DNA from: Acidobacteriota bacterium
GTDB lineage: Bacteria; Acidobacteriota; Terriglobia; Acidiferrales; UBA7541
NCBI GenBank assembly: GCA_003225295.1
Contig: QHYZ01000046.1
Location: 1 to 64,000, forward strand
Direction: 5' to 3'
DNA length: 64,000 nucleotides
Every line of letters starts with the position of its first letter. Positions within the stretch are counted from its first letter, which is position 1. The translations under genes were made by a program, and so were the position numbers. Positions 1 to 8,045 of the stretch are shown here, in pieces. Below the pieces are notes generated by a model. That model saw only the letters and a program-made list of their open reading frames with translations. It was not told the DNA's origin and made no database searches.

Positions 1-306
1 GTTCGCGCCCTCGAAGAAATCGATCGCGTTTCCGGCGAAGCCTTCAACGTCGGAAACAGCCGCGGCTTTTCCATTCTCGAAGTGATCGACGCCGCCGAGC
101 ACATCACCGGCCGCAAAATTCCACGCAAACTCGGGCCGCGGCGCCCAGGCGACCCGGCCGTTCTGGTTGCCAGCAAAGAAAAACTAAAGCGCGCCCTTGG
201 ATGGGAAGCCTCGCATTCTTCGATGGAAGAAATCATTGGATCAGCCTGGGCGTGGAGGCAGAAATATCCACGCAGATACACCGAGAGCGTTTCTGCCCGG
301 AGCTAG
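1..306 (+). CDS. galE: UDP-glucose 4-epimerase (GalE-type), C-terminal fragment
   Basis: The gene runs in from the left edge, so only the last 101 residues are present and no start is visible. The reading contains the typical extended-SDR epimerase tail: an AFNVGN segment near residue 15, a short helix with the phrase VIDAAEHITG, then PRKLGPRRPGDPA and a final Lys-rich LGW segment followed by the SSMEEII helix. These match the substrate-binding C-terminal lobe of UDP-hexose epimerases. The enzyme interconverts UDP-glucose and UDP-galactose and supplies sugar donors, which suits the downstream glycosyltransferase genes. The N-terminal Rossmann part lies outside the window, so another UDP-sugar epimerase specificity is possible. 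Its TAG stop overlaps by two bases the stop of a decayed glycosyltransferase on the other strand. Confidence 0.85.
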   Translation, partial: VRALEEIDRVSGEAFNVGNSRGFSILEVIDAAEHITGRKIPRKLGPRRPGDPAVLVASKEKLKRALGWEASHSSMEEIIGSAWAWRQKYPRRYTESVSARS

Positions 307-430
307 TCGGAGAGTTTGTACCGGATGATGCACCACAACGCCTGGAGGCCGTCTTTCCAGGTAATTTTCTTTCCTTCTTCGTATGTACCCCCCCGCGTAG
401 TAATCCGCACTTCGTAAATCTGCCGTAGAG
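303..430 (-). pseudogene. Remnant of a family-2 glycosyltransferase (C-terminal tail only)
   Basis: Read on the minus strand from about 428 to a stop at 303-305, one frame gives a tail with the phrases IYEVRIT, TYEEGKKITWKDG and ALWCIIRYKL. This is the familiar C-terminal end of dolichol-phosphate-mannose-synthase-like GT2 enzymes (IYEVPI..GRTYEEGKKI.WKDG...ALW.I..Y). Nothing upstream in the same frame resembles the GT2 catalytic domain, and a different frame becomes the open one at about 430. I read this as the 3' stub of a lost or frameshifted glycosyltransferase. It is convergent with galE and the two stop codons overlap. Confidence 0.6.
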
Positions 431-703
431 ACCGTGCATGGCCTCGAGGAAGACGAGTTCTTCGATCTCGAAGACTCCTCCAGCCGCGGTGACTTCCTCG
501 CCAGAGTGCACACCTACCAGCTGTACTTCAACCTTGTCCACTCCAACTTTCACAAGTGGTGCTGCAGTCGATCCTTTGTCGTTGATTGCAAGAAGTTTCG
601 TCGCGGAATCGTTGCCCGCATCATTGTTGGGTAACCTGGGAACAAACGATTTTCGGAATGTGCCCCATACGGAGACTCCAAGTGGATTAATCCGTTCGGG
701 TTA
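431..703 (-). other. Open minus-strand stretch of unknown origin upstream of the GT2 stub
   Basis: A minus-strand frame stays open from the stop at 701-703 past 430 and reads smoothly like protein (for example ATKLLAINDKG, VEVQLVGVHSGEE, GGVFEIEELVFLEAMHGLYG). It has no ATG; the only plausible start is GTG at 553. It is out of frame with the GT2 tail downstream. It could be a second decayed gene piece, part of the same broken gene, or chance. I recognise no family. Confidence 0.25.
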
Positions 704-1013
704 GGTCAGATTTTAAGTGGTTCTTACTTCATTTTCTGTCTGCCGATTAAGTGAAACCCAGGATTGAGTCCAACAGAGGATTCAGCAAACTGTAATACGT
801 TTTTAATATTGAGAGAGTTCGCGAAGGGATGGTCGATTGGTCCTGAGGAACTCTTGGCTGGGAGCAAGTTCCAGCGTTTTTCTCTCAGCTTCGTGCGGCG
901 ATTGCCGATCGCATCGGTATCTCGATAGCAGGGTTGTCGGGCTAAACCACGCCTGGAACCCGTCATGCGACGCCTCCGGCGTCGCGTTCGCCGTGTCCCC
1001 GCGGAGGACAAAA
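704..1013. other. Intergenic region before the glycosyltransferase operon
   Basis: About 310 bases separate the decayed region from the first intact glycosyltransferase. The plus frame is open across part of it, but that reading has Cys/Arg-rich, unconserved-looking residues, and a strong GGAGG site at its end marks the true start. It probably carries the operon promoter; I could not point to a convincing -35/-10 pair. Confidence 0.4.
1003..1007 (+). promoter_or_regulatory. Shine-Dalgarno GGAGG setting a GTG start
   Basis: GGAGG lies 6 bases before GTG 1014. It argues for that GTG over the in-frame codon at 837 or the later ATG at 1026, neither of which has an equally good site. Confidence 0.6.
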
Positions 1014-2258
1014 GTGAGTCAGCCAATGCAGGACAATTCGACATGCATCATGACCTACTCTCATGACGGCTTCGGGCTGGGGCATTTGAGAAGAAACACT
1101 ACGATCGCATCTCATCTCGCCAACGAACTCCCAGCGTCCAGCATCTTGATGTTGATTGGATGCCCCACGGGAGCGGTCTTCAAGTTGCCACCCGGGGTGG
1201 ACTTCATGAAGCTCCCTTCCGTCATCAAACGCGACACTGGAGTGTGGCATCCGTTGCGATTGCGCATCGGGCTGGACAAGACCAAGGCACTACGCATCGG
1301 AACTATTCAGGAGGTGGCTCACGTCTTTCAGCCCCAGTTGTTGCTAGTGGACCACGTGCCAGTGGGAATCTGGGGAGAGTTACTCCCTTTGCTTGAAATG
1401 CTGAAACGAAGAGACGATCCACCAGTAATCGTCCTGGGGCTGAGGGACATTCTGGATCGGCCAGAAGTCACGCGCGCGTTGTGGGAGCGCGACGGATCTT
1501 ACCAAGCGATTCGCAAGTTCTATGATGAGATTTTCATCTACGGCTGCCGAGAGGTGTTTGACACTAGTTCGCACTACGGACTTGAGAAAGAGTTCGCGCC
1601 CATGATCCGTTATTGCGGGTACGTATGTGCAAAGGAGCCCTACAAGAGCAAAGAGCAGATGCGCAAAGAGCTCCAAGTCGAGCGGCGTCTAGTCGTAGTA
1701 ATGGGAGGCGGCGGGCTTGACGCTTATCCCATGATGCAGACGTGCATGAAGGCTCTCAGGATACTCGGGCCGCACGCAGGTGTGGAGGCGATTTTCATCA
1801 GCGGGCCGCTGATGGATAACCAGCGGCGTGAACGGCTGCGCGAACAGGCCAAAGGCCTGAAGGTACGCGTGCTGACGCATGTGGAAGACTCCCTGAGCTA
1901 CCTGAATGCGGCCCATCTGGTTGTGACCATGGCGGGCTACAACTCATTATGCCAGGTGTTGCAGCTCAGAAAGAAGGCGCTCGTGGTGCCGCGGTCTGGC
2001 CCGAGCGCCGAGCAGCAGATGCGCGCCCGCCTGTTTGCCGAGCGCGGCCTTATGGACGTGATCTACCCCACGGAGCTGTCCCCGAAAAAAATGGCCGGCA
2101 AACTGTTGGAAAACTTGCAGAGGAGGAACCAACCGTCGTATGACCCAGCGATCAGCACAAATGGAGCAAGGAACGCGGCCGCTCACTTGGCCGAGCTCGT
2201 CGCTTCCAGAGTTTACTATCCCGTCGAAAGCCAGGTCGAGTGTCGCCTATATAGTTAG
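1014..2258 (+). CDS. COG4671-like predicted glycosyltransferase
   Basis: A 414-residue cytosolic protein with a GT-B fold of the MurG/GT28 kind. The N-terminus carries the signature YSHDGFGLGHLRRN (residues 11-24), where a Gly-rich loop after the first strand is typical of this family. The C-terminal half has VVVMGGGGLDA and VVTMAGYNSLCQVL, the donor-nucleotide-binding strands and loop of GT28-like enzymes, followed by a VPRSGPSAEQQMRA segment. It most likely transfers a sugar from a nucleotide-sugar donor; acceptor and product are unknown. The start is GTG 1014. The gene overlaps the next glycosyltransferase by 119 bases, pointing to coupled expression in a glycan-assembly operon. Confidence 0.8.
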   Translation: MSQPMQDNSTCIMTYSHDGFGLGHLRRNTTIASHLANELPASSILMLIGCPTGAVFKLPPGVDFMKLPSVIKRDTGVWHPLRLRIGLDKTKALRIGTIQEVAHVFQPQLLLVDHVPVGIWGELLPLLEMLKRRDDPPVIVLGLRDILDRPEVTRALWERDGSYQAIRKFYDEIFIYGCREVFDTSSHYGLEKEFAPMIRYCGYVCAKEPYKSKEQMRKELQVERRLVVVMGGGGLDAYPMMQTCMKALRILGPHAGVEAIFISGPLMDNQRRERLREQAKGLKVRVLTHVEDSLSYLNAAHLVVTMAGYNSLCQVLQLRKKALVVPRSGPSAEQQMRARLFAERGLMDVIYPTELSPKKMAGKLLENLQRRNQPSYDPAISTNGARNAAAHLAELVASRVYYPVESQVECRLYS

Positions 2259-3471
2259 CACATGGCCAAGTCTCTCGCAGACTTTCGTGCTAAACGAAGT
2301 CCTGGCACTTGAGCGCCGCGGCTTGCCTCTTCGCATCTTCTCGATCAAGGAACCGAAAGACGAGCCGGTGCACGCCACTGCAAGGCTAGTTCGCGCGAAA
2401 GTCTCTTACCTTGCGCTGCGTCGACGCTGGAGGCCAGTCTTGCAGGGCAACCTCCGGACGCTGTGGCGTCGGCCGGGGGCATATTCGCGCACTCTGCTGC
2501 GGGCCATGCTTCGGCCACGCTGGAGCTTTTTCCGGAATTTCTTGCAGGCTGGTTACCTCGCGGACCTGTTGTTTGGCGAACCTGTCGCCCACCTGCACGC
2601 GCACTTTGCCAGCGCTCCGGCAAGTGTGACCATGCTGGCGCACCATATGACGGGCATTTCTTACACTTTCACTGCGCATGCCAAAGATATTTACTTTGAT
2701 GGCGAACCGGCGCTCATGCGCGCCAAGATGAAACGCGCCAAAGCCGTGGTGACGGTCAGCGAATACAATCGGCGCCACCTTAGGAGTTTGCTCGAGCCTC
2801 AAGCGAGGAGCAAGGTGCATTGCGTCTACAACGGCGCGGACTTGAGTCAATACAAGTATCGCCCGTCCGGTGAAAAGCGGAACGGCTTTCCGGTGATCCT
2901 CTCGGTAGCCAGATTGGTCGAGAAAAAAGGTCTCGGCGATTTGATCTGCGCTTGTCATATCCTCCAGCAGCGTGGGCGCACATTCCGAGTCGAGATTATA
3001 GGCAGAGGCCCACTCAGGCGGGCGCTCGAAGCTCAGGCGACCGAGCTGGGTATAAGAAACTATGTGAAATTCCTGGGAGCGCGGCCGCAAGAGTTCGTTC
3101 GCGAGGCATACGAGCGCGCGGCCTTATTCGCACTGCCGTGTGTCGTCACTGCGGGCGGTGATCGCGACGGTATTCCCACCGTGCTGTTGGAAGCCATGGC
3201 TAGCGGAGTGCCTGTTGTTTCGACGACTGTTTCCGGAATTCCTGAACTCGTCGAATCGGGTTGTGACGGGCTGCTTGTGCCCCCGGGAAACCCCGCGAGG
3301 CTTGCCGACGCGCTCGATCAACTCTTGCTTGATCCCAATCTTGGCCGGAACCTGGCGCGCGCCGGACGCGCGAAAGTCAGCGAGCGATTCTCTATCGACC
3401 GCAATACAGAGCAACTACTCAGACTGTTTCAGCCCGAAGGAAGCGATGAAGATCCTCTATCTGTGCTTTGA
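2140..3471 (+). CDS. Glycosyltransferase family 4 (WcaL/colanic-acid type)
   Basis: A 443-residue retaining GT-B enzyme. The first recognisable strand is VAYIVSTWPSLSQTFVLNE (from residue 35), the usual opening of WcaL-like enzymes, followed by HLHAHFASAPA and FTAHAKDIY in the acceptor-binding lobe. The donor lobe has LSVARLVEKKGL, EIIGRGPLR, a GARPQEFV helix, and the GT4 hallmark GIPTVLLEAMASGVPVVST (E-x7-E region near residues 345-365). An AGGAGG at 2121-2126 precedes ATG 2140 by 13 bases; ATG 2161 is an alternative. The first 34 residues look unconserved and lie inside the upstream gene, so the functional protein may start later. Its role is addition of a hexose to a growing oligosaccharide at the inner membrane. 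Confidence 0.85.
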   Translation: MTQRSAQMEQGTRPLTWPSSSLPEFTIPSKARSSVAYIVSTWPSLSQTFVLNEVLALERRGLPLRIFSIKEPKDEPVHATARLVRAKVSYLALRRRWRPVLQGNLRTLWRRPGAYSRTLLRAMLRPRWSFFRNFLQAGYLADLLFGEPVAHLHAHFASAPASVTMLAHHMTGISYTFTAHAKDIYFDGEPALMRAKMKRAKAVVTVSEYNRRHLRSLLEPQARSKVHCVYNGADLSQYKYRPSGEKRNGFPVILSVARLVEKKGLGDLICACHILQQRGRTFRVEIIGRGPLRRALEAQATELGIRNYVKFLGARPQEFVREAYERAALFALPCVVTAGGDRDGIPTVLLEAMASGVPVVSTTVSGIPELVESGCDGLLVPPGNPARLADALDQLLLDPNLGRNLARAGRAKVSERFSIDRNTEQLLRLFQPEGSDEDPLSVL

Positions 3472-4708
3472 TCCGAGCATTGATTTGGCGGGAGAGACCG
3501 GTGGCGCCGTCCACATCCGTGCACTGATCCGCGCGCTGACGGAACTCGGCCACGAGGTCATGACAATATGCACTTGCGTCAGCCGCCGGCTGTGGGTCGA
3601 GTCCCAAGTTGGCGGGAGGGTGGCCGTTTGTGCTATCGCCGGCTGGAACGGCTCGTTGGGAAGCGCCATCCGGGGAGCCAATCGATTCTTGGGTTGGAAG
3701 CCCCGCCGCTATTCGGACGCCGTGAGGCTGTTGCACAACGCAAGCTTCTTCAGAGCAGTGGCAGCAGCGGTCAGGCGATTCTCCCCGGACTTCATTTACG
3801 AACGCTACAGCTTGTGGGGACTGGCGGGGCTTTGTGCTGCCCAACGTTCTCTTTTGCCGTTTGTCCTCGAGGTGAACGCGCCGCTGGTCTACGAGCAGCA
3901 GCGTTATCGCGGCGGAATGATGTGCCCTTGCTTGGCCGGCCGAATCGAGCGTGTGGTGTGGCGAAGGACCGATCTCGTGATTGCAGTTTCGGAAGAGGTT
4001 TCGAGACATCTCACGAAAGCGGGCGCGAGCTCGGCGCGGATACAAGTTCTGCCCAACGGTGTGGACGCTGGCTGGTTCACGGCGGGTGCTGAGGTCCTTC
4101 TCCCGCGGAAACACTTGAATCTGGAAAACCGCTTTGTCATCGGCTTCGTCGGTAGCTTCAAGCCGTGGCACGGAGCGGATTTCTTGCTTGCTGCTTTTGA
4201 GGACTTTCACCGTCTTGAGCCATCGTCACACTTGCTCATGATTGGAGACGGCCCCCTGAAAAGCAGTTTGCAGGACCGCATCCGGCAGGCGGGTCTAGAA
4301 AAAGCCGTCACCTTTACTGGTGTGGTGACCCACGAAGACATTCCTCAATACCTGGCGACGATGGACGTGGCGGTGGCGCCTTATCCAGCCATCGGAAATT
4401 TCTACTACTCGCCGCTGAAGCTGTTCGAATATATGGCCGCGGGGCGTGCTGTCGTAGCCAGTCGCATCGGGCAAGTGGCGCAAGTCATCACCGACGGCGT
4501 CAACGGCCTGCTTTACGAACCAGGCCACCGGGCCGGCCTAGTGAACCGTCTTTGTGAACTTCGGGAAAGCTCCGCGTTGCGACTGGAGCTGGGGAAAAAT
4601 GCAAGAAGGGCAAGCCGGGATTTCACCTGGGGACGAAACGCAGAGCGTGTCGTCGCCTGGATTGGGCCGGCGGTGGCGCGAGAACGTTTGCGAGCCGCGT
4701 GCGCTTGA
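3446..4708 (+). CDS. Glycosyltransferase family 4
   Basis: A 420-residue GT-B glycosyltransferase. It starts with MKILYLCFDPSIDL and a Gly-rich GETGGAVHIRALIRAL acceptor-side loop, then has FIYERYSLWG and LEVNAPL. The donor domain shows VIGFVGSFKPWHG, HLLMIGDGPLK, VTFTGVVTHEDIPQYLATMDVAVAPY and a KLFEYMAAGRAVVAS motif carrying the GT4 catalytic Glu. ATG 3446 overlaps the preceding gene by 26 bases and has GAAGG about 6 bases upstream, so translation is probably coupled. Together with the two preceding glycosyltransferases it would build a short glycan; donor specificity cannot be read from the sequence. Confidence 0.85.
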   Translation: MKILYLCFDPSIDLAGETGGAVHIRALIRALTELGHEVMTICTCVSRRLWVESQVGGRVAVCAIAGWNGSLGSAIRGANRFLGWKPRRYSDAVRLLHNASFFRAVAAAVRRFSPDFIYERYSLWGLAGLCAAQRSLLPFVLEVNAPLVYEQQRYRGGMMCPCLAGRIERVVWRRTDLVIAVSEEVSRHLTKAGASSARIQVLPNGVDAGWFTAGAEVLLPRKHLNLENRFVIGFVGSFKPWHGADFLLAAFEDFHRLEPSSHLLMIGDGPLKSSLQDRIRQAGLEKAVTFTGVVTHEDIPQYLATMDVAVAPYPAIGNFYYSPLKLFEYMAAGRAVVASRIGQVAQVITDGVNGLLYEPGHRAGLVNRLCELRESSALRLELGKNARRASRDFTWGRNAERVVAWIGPAVARERLRAACA

Positions 4709-4741
4709 CACCGTGTATTGGAATTGGAGGAGTGCAACACT

Positions 4742-5752
4742 ATGGGGGATCAAGTGGTTCCAAGTCCGTCGGCTGTTGCAGATCACGGCATTCCAACCCT
4801 TGCTGCCGTTCTCGAAGGCCAGGAAACGCGAACCAACCTGCGTCTCCTTACCTCGTTCCCTGTGAAGTCGCGCCTTCTGAATGACATCCAGACGCGGCTG
4901 ATTAAATTACAGCGGGGCAACCGATGCACTCTGGAAATTGGGTTGAGAACAGAGAGTGGCTGGCATTACCTGATCGGAAAGGTCTATTCGCGAGACCGTG
5001 CCGACGTGTTCGAGGCCATGAAGAAAATTTGGGAGTCCGGCTTGAACCAGGAGGCGGAGTTCTCGATTCCTCGCCCTGTCTCCTACCTGCCGTCTTTGCG
5101 GCTGCTTCTGCAGGAGAAAGTCGAAGGCCCACTGGCGAAGCACCTGTTTCTCGACAGAGATCTAAGCCTGCGCGCTGACGCTGCCGAGCGGTGCGCCTTG
5201 TGGCTCACGAGGTTTCAGGCTCTGGCGCCGCAGTTGGGCAAAATCATGGACGTACAGAGAATTCTGAGGCATAGCGAACGCAGGGTGCGGTTCATCGTCG
5301 ACACGGGCGTGCCCTTTGCGGTCAAGGCGCGCAAACTATTTCAGCTTCTGGCTGTCGCCCCGCCCACCCTGGAAAGGAACGCCATGTGCGCCGGGCACGG
5401 CGACTACAAGCACGAGCATCAGTTCCTTCTCCCGCAAGGGCGCACAGTAACGTTCGACTGGGACTGTTATGACATTGCCGACCCCTGTCGCGACGCCGCA
5501 ATGTTTGTCATCTATCTCGAGCGCCTGGCCCTAAGCGAGCTTGGTTCCATCCGGGAATTACGCAGCGCCTCCCAAGCATTTCTGAAAACCTACCTGGCTG
5601 CCGGGCAGCCTGGCGTTGCGGCTCGCCTACCCTTCCATAAGGCTGCGCTCTACTTGCAGGAGGCGAAGCGCGATCTGGGAGAACAGCACCCCGGATGGCT
5701 CGGGAGAGCAGAAATCATGCTCGACCAGGGGTTGCAAGCATTTGAGTCATAG
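4742..5752 (+). CDS. APH-like phosphotransferase fold protein, paralogue 1 of 3
   Basis: A 336-residue protein related to aminoglycoside/choline-kinase-type phosphotransferases. The N-lobe has a candidate ATP-binding Lys in LIGKVYSRDRADVF, followed by a helix MKKIWESGL. The hinge region reads YLPSLRLLLQEKVEG. The catalytic loop is GHGDYKHEH (His about residue 219), keeping HGD but with His where most family members have the metal-binding Asn. The DFG-like segment is TFDWDCYDIADPCRD. It should phosphorylate a hydroxyl on a sugar, amino-sugar or similar small acceptor. GGAGG sits 11 bases before ATG 4742. It follows three glycosyltransferases on the same strand after a 33-base gap and precedes two paralogues. 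Confidence 0.72.
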   Translation: MGDQVVPSPSAVADHGIPTLAAVLEGQETRTNLRLLTSFPVKSRLLNDIQTRLIKLQRGNRCTLEIGLRTESGWHYLIGKVYSRDRADVFEAMKKIWESGLNQEAEFSIPRPVSYLPSLRLLLQEKVEGPLAKHLFLDRDLSLRADAAERCALWLTRFQALAPQLGKIMDVQRILRHSERRVRFIVDTGVPFAVKARKLFQLLAVAPPTLERNAMCAGHGDYKHEHQFLLPQGRTVTFDWDCYDIADPCRDAAMFVIYLERLALSELGSIRELRSASQAFLKTYLAAGQPGVAARLPFHKAALYLQEAKRDLGEQHPGWLGRAEIMLDQGLQAFES

Positions 5753-5764
5753 GAGGTGGGAGGC

Positions 5765-6763
5765 ATGTTGGAAATCGTCTCGAACACAGTCAATTGCCCT
5801 GATTCCGCACTTTTTGCGTTTCTCGAAAAAGAGGAATTGTCCAGACATCTCAATCTGTTTTTCTTCGGCCAGAAGCAATTTGATTCCCCACTAGATGCTC
5901 GAATCCGGGTTCTGAAGTGGCACCAGAGAAACCGCTGCACCATGGAAATCACTTTGAAGACCGACGGTGTCTTTCACGAGCTGATCGGCAAGACTTACGC
6001 CCTGGACCGCCCCGACATTTACCGAACGATGGAAGCCCTGTGGCGAGAAGGCTTCGATCACCACGCGCCGAATTCCATTCCACAGCCTTTGATCTACATG
6101 CCTTCCCTTCGGCTTCTTCTCCAAGAAAAAATCGCCGGGACGTCCGTTCGAGAGATTTTCCTCGGGTGCGACCGGCACAGGCAGTTTGAAGCCGCAGAGC
6201 GGTCTGCGCGTTGGCTGGCGCACTTTCATAGTCTGGCTCCGCGTTTGACGCAAGTTTCTCCGGTCGAGAATCAGCTCACCAGACTGCAGCGCTGGACAGT
6301 CAGGCTCGTGGAACTGGGAGGAGCCGTGGCGGAGAAGTCGAAACAGCTCTTCGAGAAATTGCAGGCTGCGCATGGACAACTCCAGGAGGCAGAGCTCACT
6401 GCTGGCCACAACAGCTACAGCCCGGATCACGTCCTCCTGGTGGAGAGACGGACGACGGTTATTGACTGGGACAGTTACGACACGGGCGATCCGGCTCGCG
6501 ACCTCGCGAGGTTCGTCGTAGCGACCCAGCGCCTGGCCCTCGGCCATCTTAGTTCCATCCGCGCGCTCGACTCGCTGGCCGATGCATTCCTGCGAGCGTA
6601 CGTGGCGGAGAGGGGCGCGGGGGTGTTATCGCGACTTCCCTTCTACGAGGCCGGCACATGTTTGAAACTGGCCAAATACTGCGCGTTCAATCGCCAAGTT
6701 CCCGGGTGGGAGAAGAAGGTTGAGGCCATGCTAGATGAAGGGATTCGAGTTCTGGGGAATTGA
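5765..6763 (+). CDS. APH-like fold protein, paralogue 2 of 3, likely pseudokinase
   Basis: A 332-residue paralogue of the preceding gene: shared phrases include NRCTMEI, ELIGKTYALDRPDIY, YMPSLRLLLQEKIAG and a common C-terminal region with SSIRALDSLADAFLRAYVA. The catalytic loop reads GHNSYSPDH (His about residue 215), so the HGD catalytic Asp is replaced by Ser, whereas the metal-binding segment VIDWDSYDTGDPARD is kept. The protein may therefore bind nucleotide or substrate without phosphotransfer, acting as a regulatory or scaffold partner of its neighbours. AGGAGG at 5751-5756 lies 8 bases before ATG 5765, and only 12 bases separate it from the previous gene. Loss of activity is inferred from one motif. 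Confidence 0.68.
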   Translation: MLEIVSNTVNCPDSALFAFLEKEELSRHLNLFFFGQKQFDSPLDARIRVLKWHQRNRCTMEITLKTDGVFHELIGKTYALDRPDIYRTMEALWREGFDHHAPNSIPQPLIYMPSLRLLLQEKIAGTSVREIFLGCDRHRQFEAAERSARWLAHFHSLAPRLTQVSPVENQLTRLQRWTVRLVELGGAVAEKSKQLFEKLQAAHGQLQEAELTAGHNSYSPDHVLLVERRTTVIDWDSYDTGDPARDLARFVVATQRLALGHLSSIRALDSLADAFLRAYVAERGAGVLSRLPFYEAGTCLKLAKYCAFNRQVPGWEKKVEAMLDEGIRVLGN

Positions 6764-6939
6764 GCACGGAGGGGCTGCCGCGGCTCGCTCGTGCCAGGTG
6801 TCCTCCCAAAGGCTTCGAAGCAGTCCCAGGCCCGACTGAAAACGACCCCGGACGCAACTGGAAACCAGATTTTCAAATCGCGCCGCGAGGTGCGCCGCGC
6901 GAACGTTGGAGCCGGGTAACTTCAAGAGTCCAAGTTCCC

Positions 6940-8043
6940 ATGGTGGTTAGCGCTATGGCAGAAGAAACGATACAACAGGGTGAACGAAAACCTCGCATTT
7001 TTCACGCGCTGGGAACAGCTGTGCCCAGCGCTCCTGCCGCCGTCCCCGACGATCCCGCTCTGCCGGGTTTAGCGTTGCTCCATCGTCCGCAGCAGTTTTT
7101 GGCGGCATTCACTCCGCTATTGCGTAACCGCTTGGGAAGCCGCATCGAGTTGACAGACGGCCGCCTGTTCGTTCACCGCTACGTTCCCGGGAAGCGCTGC
7201 ATAGTGAAAGTCGAAGCGACGATGCACACTGCGCCTGGGATGCCCGACGAGCCCCAATGTTTTTTTGTAAAGTTATACACCGGTGGCCACGGAGCACGTG
7301 TTTATAAGAATTGTCAGCAGCTCTGGCGTCTCGGCTTCTCGCAGGGGCGTTTCACCATCGCGGAGCCGCTGGCCTACCATCCGGCCTGGCAAGTCCTGAT
7401 CCTGAGTTGTGAAGAAGGCCCGTCCGTGCGCGAAATCGTTCTGGCTGGGCAGGTCGCCCTTCGGGCAGTGGAAGGGACAGCCAAGTGGCTGCACCGGTTG
7501 CACACGTGTGGCTTCGAGGGTGGGCGTGAATACAGCCTCTCGCGCCACCTGCATATCCTCGGCGCTCAGCAGAGCAGGCTGGCCTCCGCACAGCGAGAGG
7601 CCGGCCGCATCTTTGGCGACATTTTGGACGGGATAAAGCATCGGATTCTGAAGCTCGAGCCTTTGAGGTTGGCCCCGACCCACCGCGATTTTTCTCCTGA
7701 ACATGTCACCATGGAAGGCGACCGTTTCACCGGGTTGGATTTCGATGAGTTCTGCCAATATCATCCCCTGTTCGATGTAGCTCACTTTGTGGCCCATCTG
7801 CGATTTCTGGCCCTGACTTCGCTCGGCTCGATCAATGCCTTGGACGACCTCGCGACTCATTTTGAGGACTCCTATGCCTCGGAGTCTGCCGATTTCTCCG
7901 TCTCGCGGTTGCACCTGTTTGCCGCCATCGCTTACTTGAAACTCGCCTATGTGGAAGCGGCTGTGCGCCACAACAGAGACGGGAAGCAAGTAACGGACGC
8001 GCTGCTCGAGGAAGCTGGTCGCTTTGCGGAGTCGGAAAATTGA
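6940..8043 (+). CDS. APH-like phosphotransferase fold protein, paralogue 3 of 3
   Basis: A protein of about 367 residues and the most divergent of the three paralogues. The N-lobe has KRCIVKVEA and FFVKLYTGGHGARVY, the hinge YHPAWQVLILSCEEG, the catalytic loop THRDFSPEH (His about residue 248) with the Asp present and His at the Asn position, and the metal loop GLDFDEFCQYHPLFDVAHF. HRD in place of HGD is common in this superfamily, so activity is plausible. The frame is open back to a TTG that overlaps the previous stop (6760), but residues before ATG 6940 look unconserved; ATG 6955 is also possible and neither has a good ribosome site. The TGA stop is followed after two bases by the ABC transporter start. 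Confidence 0.68.
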   Translation: MVVSAMAEETIQQGERKPRIFHALGTAVPSAPAAVPDDPALPGLALLHRPQQFLAAFTPLLRNRLGSRIELTDGRLFVHRYVPGKRCIVKVEATMHTAPGMPDEPQCFFVKLYTGGHGARVYKNCQQLWRLGFSQGRFTIAEPLAYHPAWQVLILSCEEGPSVREIVLAGQVALRAVEGTAKWLHRLHTCGFEGGREYSLSRHLHILGAQQSRLASAQREAGRIFGDILDGIKHRILKLEPLRLAPTHRDFSPEHVTMEGDRFTGLDFDEFCQYHPLFDVAHFVAHLRFLALTSLGSINALDDLATHFEDSYASESADFSVSRLHLFAAIAYLKLAYVEAAVRHNRDGKQVTDALLEEAGRFAESEN

Positions 8044-8045
8044 GA

